Source of the DNA: Myxococcales bacterium
Lineage (GTDB): Bacteria; Myxococcota; Polyangia; Fen-1088
NCBI GenBank assembly: GCA_003155465.1
Contig: PMCR01000539.1
Span: 1-7,473, forward strand
Direction: 5' to 3'
DNA: 7,473 nt
The position numbers and the translations under genes are program-made. Below the pieces are notes generated by a model. It did not search any database. It was not told the DNA's origin and was given only the letters and a program-made list of their open reading frames with translations. Every line of letters begins with the position of its first letter. The stretch's first letter is position 1. Below are positions 3,584-7,473 of the stretch, in pieces.

Positions 3584-6304
3584 TCAAGGCACCCAGGGCG
3601 GAATCTGGCAATCCTTGTCGCATTCGACCATGGAGCCCGCGGCGTCAGACTGCTTCCCGTTGACGTCCACCTTCACGTCGTTCAAGGCGCCCATGTCGCA
3701 TTGCTCTCCCAGATTCGTGTCGGTGAAGCCGTCGCCGCAGACGTGAGGCGTCATGCAGCTGAAGGTGCATCCGGTCTTGCTGAGATCCGAGCCATTGTCC
3801 TTGCCTTTATCGCACTGTTCTTGCGGCTGGTCCGTATTGCCATCTCCGCAGAAGGGCCCCCACGTGCAATCTTTCTTGCAGCCGCCGTACTCGGTGTCGT
3901 TGTTCTTCCCCGTGCAGCCCTTGGGGAGGTCCGCCAACGCATCATCGCCGCAGTCGCATTCTTCGCCGCCTGACACCACGCCGTCGCCGCAGCGGGGCTG
4001 ACACCAGGATGTCTTGGTGGTGAAGCCGCTGAGGGTGAGCTGGTAGTTCGACTCGGGCGGGTGCCGATCGGCCCCAAAGATGGCAATCTCATAGACCTTG
4101 CCGTCGACAAGACCAAGTGGGACGGTTCGGTTGCGGAAATCGTCTGGAGTCGTGGCGGTTGGGGGAAGAGGGGGGTTGGTGGGCGAACAGGCGTTCGAAC
4201 CAACAGTGACGCCGGTGATGTTCCCGGCCGCGTCGAGGCAGCCACCTTCCACGACCACCGCGTCATTGTTGCTGGCAGCGCTGACATCAACTTTGCCGGG
4301 CAACTGTTGGTGAACCCCACCCAGGTCGAGAACCAGCTTGCCGTTGATGAAAATGAAGAGATCGTCATCGCCGAAGAACTGGAGCGAGATACCATTCGTC
4401 TTGTCATAGACGAAGAAGTAGCGCGCCTCGGTGGTGAAGTAGTTGTCGTGTTTGACACCGGGAACTGCAGTGATCCAGCAACCATTTGTGATGGCTGCGC
4501 CAGCCCCGCAATCCCCTGCAATAATGCGAGGCGGGAAGAGATACTGGTCACCAGTGCAAGTCGCCCAGATGGGGGTTCCATTGCCGTGGTTCCAGTAGGG
4601 CCAAAGGTTGCACAACGTGGCCTGGCTGGGATTGAGCGTGTCGAGTGGGTAGAAGCCGCCTTGCGCGAGATGTGACGTGCTGGCGTATCGGTAGAGATTC
4701 GTGCCAAAGGCTGGCATCTCGAGCACCGCGGTGTAGGTCGTGTTCACAGTCTTGTCATCGGTGAACCACTGCTTGAAGCTGTTCGCGTCCTTCACAATGG
4801 GCACCACGCCATTGAACACCGGTCCACCGAGGGTGCCTGTGGTGTAGCGGAGCAAGGTGCCCGTGACCTTGCCAGATGGATTGGTCAGATCGATGGGGGT
4901 GCCCACGGCACCACCGATGTAGCCGCCAGCCCCGTTGGACATCGGACTGTCGTTGCCGGCCTGGGAGTAGCCGCTGGGGATGTGGGCCACATTGCCGATG
5001 CTCCAGTCGCTGAACTGGCAAGCGCACTGGTTGTTGGCGCGAGCCGAGTTGTATTGAGGCTTGCCGTTCAATAGATCCGGGGCCGCGATATCCCAGCTGC
5101 GCGCGGTCGAATCATTCCCCTTGGATGGCCCACCCGCGTTGGGAACGCAGATGGTGGTGGACGACGTGGATCCGTTCGCCTTCGTGCCCAGCCAGTAGAA
5201 GTCCGGGTGGCCACCAGAGGCGACATTCTCGGGCTGGAAATCGCGATAGATGATCGGTAACTCAAGGCAGGTGCCGGTGCCGGCTTGGCAGGTCGACGAG
5301 TCGAGATGCGTCTTGGGTTCACAAGTGAAGCCATCCTCCACTTTGCAGTCACTTGAGCATCCGTCGCCGCTGACCTGGTTGCCATCATCGCAGGCCTCGC
5401 CTGGATCAATATTTCCATCTCCGCATGCCGTGTCGCAGGCCCGGTTCTTGCCAGAGCTGTCACGACAACTCGGCTCCTTGGTGCAGGTCTTCGAGCAGCC
5501 CTTTCCATCTCCGTAGAAGAGGCCATTCTTGTCCTTGCCGGCGTCGCACAGCTCGCCCGTCTCGGTCTTTCCGTTTCCGCATTCCGCCACAACGCAAGGC
5601 TTGCCCACTTCAGGGCAATCGGCGCCAGGCTCTTTCTGGCACGTGCTCGAACAGCCGTCACCACTCGTGTTGTTGCCGTCGTCACAGGTCTCGCTTCCTA
5701 TCTTCTTGCCATCGCCACAAAGCGGGACACAGGGCTTTCCTTGCTGGCGACACTGGTATCCGTCCTCCACCGTCTTGCAGTCGGCCGAGCAGCCATCACC
5801 GTCATTGGTGTTGCCGTCGTCGCAGGCTTCATCGGAAGTCAGTTTCCCATTTCCACACACCCTCTGGTCCACGCAAGGCTGCCCAGGGGTTGGACAGAGC
5901 CAGCCGGCTTCGAGCTGGCACAGGTGGTTGCATCCGTCTTCGGGTGTCGTGTTGCCTTGGTCGTCGCGGTCCGTGTTGCCGTCATCGCATCCCTCGCCGT
6001 TGTCAAGCTTGCCGTCGCCGCAGTGCTTGAGGCTGGGCCCGCCAGTCGTGCCGCCCCCGCCGCCGCCGCCGGGACCACCGGTACCGGTACAAACGATGCA
6101 ATCCCCGCTGCCGCTGTTGCCCCCTCCGCCGTTGCCCCCACCGCCATGCCCCGTCCCTCCTCCCGTTGGTCCTGTCTCATTGGAGACCTTGGCGCTGTTG
6201 CAGCTCGCTCCCATGAACAGAACTGCCGCGCCCGCCAAGAGAAGGGCGCCATGGGTTCTCAGAATGCGGGTACCGAAACGGACGGAAATCGTGCTTGTTG
6301 ACAT
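3584..6304 (-). CDS. Cysteine-rich fibro-slime domain lipoprotein
   Basis: A 906-residue secreted surface protein. Residues 1-34 are a signal peptide (basic start, LLLAGAAVLFMGAS) ending at Cys35. The lipobox MGASC is not ideal because Gly is at -3, but lipidation is likely. Residues 45-91 are a Gly-rich linker. Residues 95-346 hold five Myxococcus-type disulfide repeats (DUF4215-like; CGDG...E.CDDGN...GDGCS..C). Residues about 347-765 match the fibro-slime/PA14-like type: IIYRDFQPEN at 351-360, ARYFFVYDKTNGISLQFFG at 627-645, DDDLFIFINGKLVLDLGGVH at 646-665. Residues 772-906 hold three more, diverged repeats. Related domains occur in Fibrobacter, Dictyostelium and myxobacteria, and PA14 folds often bind carbohydrate, so adhesion or polysaccharide binding is plausible (inference). 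The start is ATG 6304 with GAGG eight bases upstream and a signal peptide directly after it. The frame stays open to a GTG at 6601, but that extension would bury the signal peptide. Confidence 0.9.
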   Translation of the reverse strand: MSTSTISVRFGTRILRTHGALLLAGAAVLFMGASCNSAKVSNETGPTGGGTGHGGGGNGGGGNSGSGDCIVCTGTGGPGGGGGGGTTGGPSLKHCGDGKLDNGEGCDDGNTDRDDQGNTTPEDGCNHLCQLEAGWLCPTPGQPCVDQRVCGNGKLTSDEACDDGNTNDGDGCSADCKTVEDGYQCRQQGKPCVPLCGDGKKIGSETCDDGNNTSGDGCSSTCQKEPGADCPEVGKPCVVAECGNGKTETGELCDAGKDKNGLFYGDGKGCSKTCTKEPSCRDSSGKNRACDTACGDGNIDPGEACDDGNQVSGDGCSSDCKVEDGFTCEPKTHLDSSTCQAGTGTCLELPIIYRDFQPENVASGGHPDFYWLGTKANGSTSSTTICVPNAGGPSKGNDSTARSWDIAAPDLLNGKPQYNSARANNQCACQFSDWSIGNVAHIPSGYSQAGNDSPMSNGAGGYIGGAVGTPIDLTNPSGKVTGTLLRYTTGTLGGPVFNGVVPIVKDANSFKQWFTDDKTVNTTYTAVLEMPAFGTNLYRYASTSHLAQGGFYPLDTLNPSQATLCNLWPYWNHGNGTPIWATCTGDQYLFPPRIIAGDCGAGAAITNGCWITAVPGVKHDNYFTTEARYFFVYDKTNGISLQFFGDDDLFIFINGKLVLDLGGVHQQLPGKVDVSAASNNDAVVVEGGCLDAAGNITGVTVGSNACSPTNPPLPPTATTPDDFRNRTVPLGLVDGKVYEIAIFGADRHPPESNYQLTLSGFTTKTSWCQPRCGDGVVSGGEECDCGDDALADLPKGCTGKNNDTEYGGCKKDCTWGPFCGDGNTDQPQEQCDKGKDNGSDLSKTGCTFSCMTPHVCGDGFTDTNLGEQCDMGALNDVKVDVNGKQSDAAGSMVECDKDCQIPPWVP
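3587..3991 (-). repeat. C-terminal array of three diverged cysteine-rich repeats
   Basis: Encodes residues 772-906 of the lipoprotein. Each unit opens with CGDG (772, 819, 856) and keeps E.CD, but the spacing between that and the next Cys pair varies and two units contain long polar insertions. The consensus CDDGN is replaced by CDCGD, CDKGK and CDMGA. These units are more diverged than the N-terminal ones. Confidence 0.75.
5267..6022 (-). repeat. N-terminal array of five cysteine-rich repeats
   Basis: Encodes residues 95-346 of the lipoprotein. Units begin CGDG or CGNG at residues 95, 150, 196, 242 and 294. Units 2, 3 and 5 are closest to consensus (CDDGN....GDGCS..C). Unit 1 has a polar insertion (TDRDDQGNTTPEDG) and unit 4 has CDAGKDKNG in place of CDDGN. 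Their regular Cys spacing suggests each unit is a small disulfide-stabilised module, together making an extended stalk. Confidence 0.82.
6032..6172 (-). other. Gly-rich low-complexity linker of the lipoprotein
   Basis: Encodes residues about 45-91, dominated by Gly with some Thr, Ser and Asn, and a CIVC pair at 69-72. On the DNA this includes a GCC-type triplet tract around 6051-6072 that could change length by slippage. It separates the lipid anchor from the first repeat, as a flexible spacer would. Confidence 0.75.
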
Positions 6305-6359
6305 TGGACGCACCTCATCTGGGGGAGTGCGGATACGTTGGGCCTGCCGACCGAGCGCC

Positions 6360-6368
6360 AGTATACCA
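6360..6368 (-). promoter_or_regulatory. Extended -10 promoter of the lipoprotein gene
   Basis: On the minus strand TGGTATACT combines a TG extension (6367-6368) with TATACT (6360-6365; 5 of 6 to consensus). No good -35 lies 17 bases upstream, as is common for extended -10 promoters. The leader to the ATG at 6304 would be about 50 bases. The surrounding region 6369-6632 shows no gene. Confidence 0.4.
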
Positions 6369-6632
6369 AATTCCTCACCAAGGCCGATGATGTCCCTAGA
6401 TACCATTTTCGCGCCTGCCCCACATACAACTCTCGTGTGTTGGACAATGAGAACGGCTCTGGGCGTTATCGAAACTGGGTCGAGGCGTCCAATGGCCGGC
6501 AGTCGACGGCAGCGGCGCCCGGACCCTTGCCTGCGCATTCCCGCAATGACAAGAAGTGTCAGCAGGCCGCCGACGCCAACGTTCGTGACGCGAAATGCCA
6601 CCGAGCCTACGGCTGCCAGTCCGCATCGTGAA

Positions 6633-6695
6633 ATGGAGATGTGGTATCTATACTGGCTCGTTTTCCCGGCGGTCCTCAGGTTTCCGGCGGCGTAG
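6633..6695 (+). other. Possible aromatic-rich leader peptide upstream of trpB2
   Basis: ATG at 6633 opens a 20-codon frame, [10 protein letters not shown] then [10 protein letters not shown], stopping at TAG 6693-6695, 31 bases before the trpB2 start. It has two Trp, two Tyr and two Phe codons, which recalls aromatic amino acid leader peptides. Against this, no strong Shine-Dalgarno precedes either ATG (6633 or 6639), the Trp codons are not adjacent, and no terminator/antiterminator hairpin pair is visible between it and trpB2. A TATACT at 6649-6654 lies inside the frame; if that is the trpB2 -10 box, this ORF is not transcribed from it. Confidence 0.3.
6649..6654 (+). promoter_or_regulatory. 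Candidate -10 box for trpB2
   Basis: TATACT matches the sigma-70 -10 consensus at 5 of 6 bases and lies about 73 bases before the trpB2 ATG. The matching -35 position (near TCGTGA, 6625-6630) is a poor fit. It conflicts with use of the short ORF at 6633-6695 as a leader peptide. Confidence 0.3.
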
Positions 6696-6726
6696 CGTTT
6701 CCCTCACCCCTGACAGGATGAAGAAC

Positions 6727-7473
6727 ATGGACGAAGTAAAGATCCTTCTCGACGACAGCGAAATCCCGCGGCAGTGGTACAACCTGGCAGCCGATCTTCC
6801 CACGCCGATGCTGCCGCCGCTCGGCCCCGACGGAAAGCCAGTCAGCCCGGACATGCTGGCGCCGGTCTTCCCGATGAATCTCATTGAGCAAGAGGTCAGC
6901 ACGAAGCGCTGGATCGACATTCCGGCGGAGGTTCTCGACATTCTCTATCGCTGGCGACCGTCGCCGCTCCGACGCGCGGTCTACCTTGAGAGGCACCTGA
7001 AGACACCGGCGCGCATCTACTACAAGGACGAGAGTGTCAGCCCTGCCGGCAGCCACAAGCCCAACACGGCGGTGCCCCAGGCTTGGTACAATAAGCAGTT
7101 CGGAATCAAGCGGTTGTCCACTGAGACAGGCGCCGGACAGTGGGGCAGCGCACTTGCCTTCGCCTGCAGCCTGATCGGGCTGGAATGCAAGGTCTTCATG
7201 GTACGCATCAGCTTCGAGCAGAAGCCTTTCCGCAAGCTGATGATGCAGGTGTGGGGAGCCAACTGCATCGCCAGCCCCAGCAACCTCACCAACGCGGGCC
7301 GGACCATCCTGGCCAGCATGCCCGACACCCCCGGCAGCCTGGGGATCGCCATCAGCGAGGCCATCGAGACGGCCGTTACCGACAGCACGGGCCAGACCCG
7401 CTACTCGCTCGGCAGCGTGCTGAACCACGTGCTTCTGCACCAAACCATCATCGGCCTGGAAGCCAAGGCCCAG
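6727..7473 (+). CDS. trpB2: TrpB2-type tryptophan synthase beta chain, N-terminal part (cut by window edge)
   Basis: PLP enzyme that joins indole and L-serine to make L-tryptophan. 249 codons are present of about 430-455 in the family. Family marks: the N-terminus [20 protein letters not shown], long compared with classical Trp[12 protein letters not shown] with the PLP lysine at residue 111; [12 protein letters not shown] with the catalytic Glu at 133 and the Trp that replaces the His of classical GAGQHG; then [10 protein letters not shown] and [15 protein letters not shown]. The start at 6727 is chosen because AGGA (6715-6718) lies eight bases upstream. An ATG at 6718 (adding MKN) overlaps that site. 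No trpA or other trp gene is visible. TrpB2 enzymes often lack the TrpA contact surface and may act alone, scavenging indole or working with a distant partner (family knowledge). The gene is divergent from the lipoprotein gene. The PLP phosphate-binding loop lies beyond the window. Confidence 0.92.
   Translation, partial: MDEVKILLDDSEIPRQWYNLAADLPTPMLPPLGPDGKPVSPDMLAPVFPMNLIEQEVSTKRWIDIPAEVLDILYRWRPSPLRRAVYLERHLKTPARIYYKDESVSPAGSHKPNTAVPQAWYNKQFGIKRLSTETGAGQWGSALAFACSLIGLECKVFMVRISFEQKPFRKLMMQVWGANCIASPSNLTNAGRTILASMPDTPGSLGIAISEAIETAVTDSTGQTRYSLGSVLNHVLLHQTIIGLEAKAQ

Noticed and set aside
6305..6601. Upstream extension of the lipoprotein frame to a GTG at 6601, adding 99 residues
   Set aside because: It would place the signal peptide and lipidation Cys in the middle of the protein, covers the likely promoter at 6360-6368, and lacks a ribosome site. 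ATG 6304 has a good one.
5529..6695. 388-codon plus-strand ORF rich in Ser and Pro
   Set aside because: It is the mirror of the lipoprotein's cysteine-rich repeats and Gly linker on the other strand; only its last 20 codons lie outside that gene and are discussed as a possible leader.
1..7473. CRISPR array, tRNA/rRNA genes, transposase, integrase or phage genes
   Set aside because: No regularly spaced repeats, no RNA gene sequence features and no mobile-element protein motifs were seen on either strand.

Overview
The window is high-GC bacterial DNA that looks like a myxobacterium (Myxococcota, probably Polyangia). The best clue is a large lipoprotein with Myxococcus-type cysteine-rich repeats (CGDG...E.CDDGN...GDGCS..C) on both sides of a fibro-slime/PA14-like domain. 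This combination is typical of myxobacterial surface proteins. Kinase-poor two-component gene clusters fit the same group. The assignment rests on family knowledge; no search was run.

Layout from left to right. (1) Bases 1-257, minus strand: the N-terminal part of a phosphate acetyltransferase (pta), cut by the window edge, with a good Shine-Dalgarno and a 17-bp near-palindrome upstream. (2) 475-984, minus: a small DUF6036/AbiEii-like nucleotidyltransferase-fold protein in which the first Asp of the DxD motif is His. (3) 1144-3341, minus: three consecutive signalling genes. In transcription order they are a NarL/LuxR-type response regulator, a stand-alone receiver protein, and a PAS-receiver protein that overlaps the previous gene by one base (TAGTG). 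No histidine kinase is visible. (4) 3584-6304, minus: a 906-residue cysteine-rich fibro-slime lipoprotein. (5) 6305-6726: a divergent intergenic region holding candidate promoters for both sides and a 20-codon aromatic-rich ORF. (6) 6727 to the right edge, plus: the first 249 codons of a TrpB2-type tryptophan synthase beta chain.

How they may work together. The three receiver genes probably form one signalling module: a complete DNA-binding regulator, a receiver with no output domain (possible phosphate shuttle or sink), and a PAS-receiver that looks like a hybrid kinase without its kinase core. They would need a kinase encoded elsewhere. pta (acetyl-CoA/acetyl-phosphate metabolism), the lipoprotein (cell surface) and trpB2 (tryptophan synthesis) have no obvious functional link to the module. 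No tRNA, rRNA, CRISPR array, insertion sequence or prophage signal was found. The most interesting points are the kinase-less receiver cluster with its Lys-to-Glu receiver, the repeat-embedded promoter of the stand-alone receiver gene, and the Trp/Tyr-rich short ORF just before trpB2.
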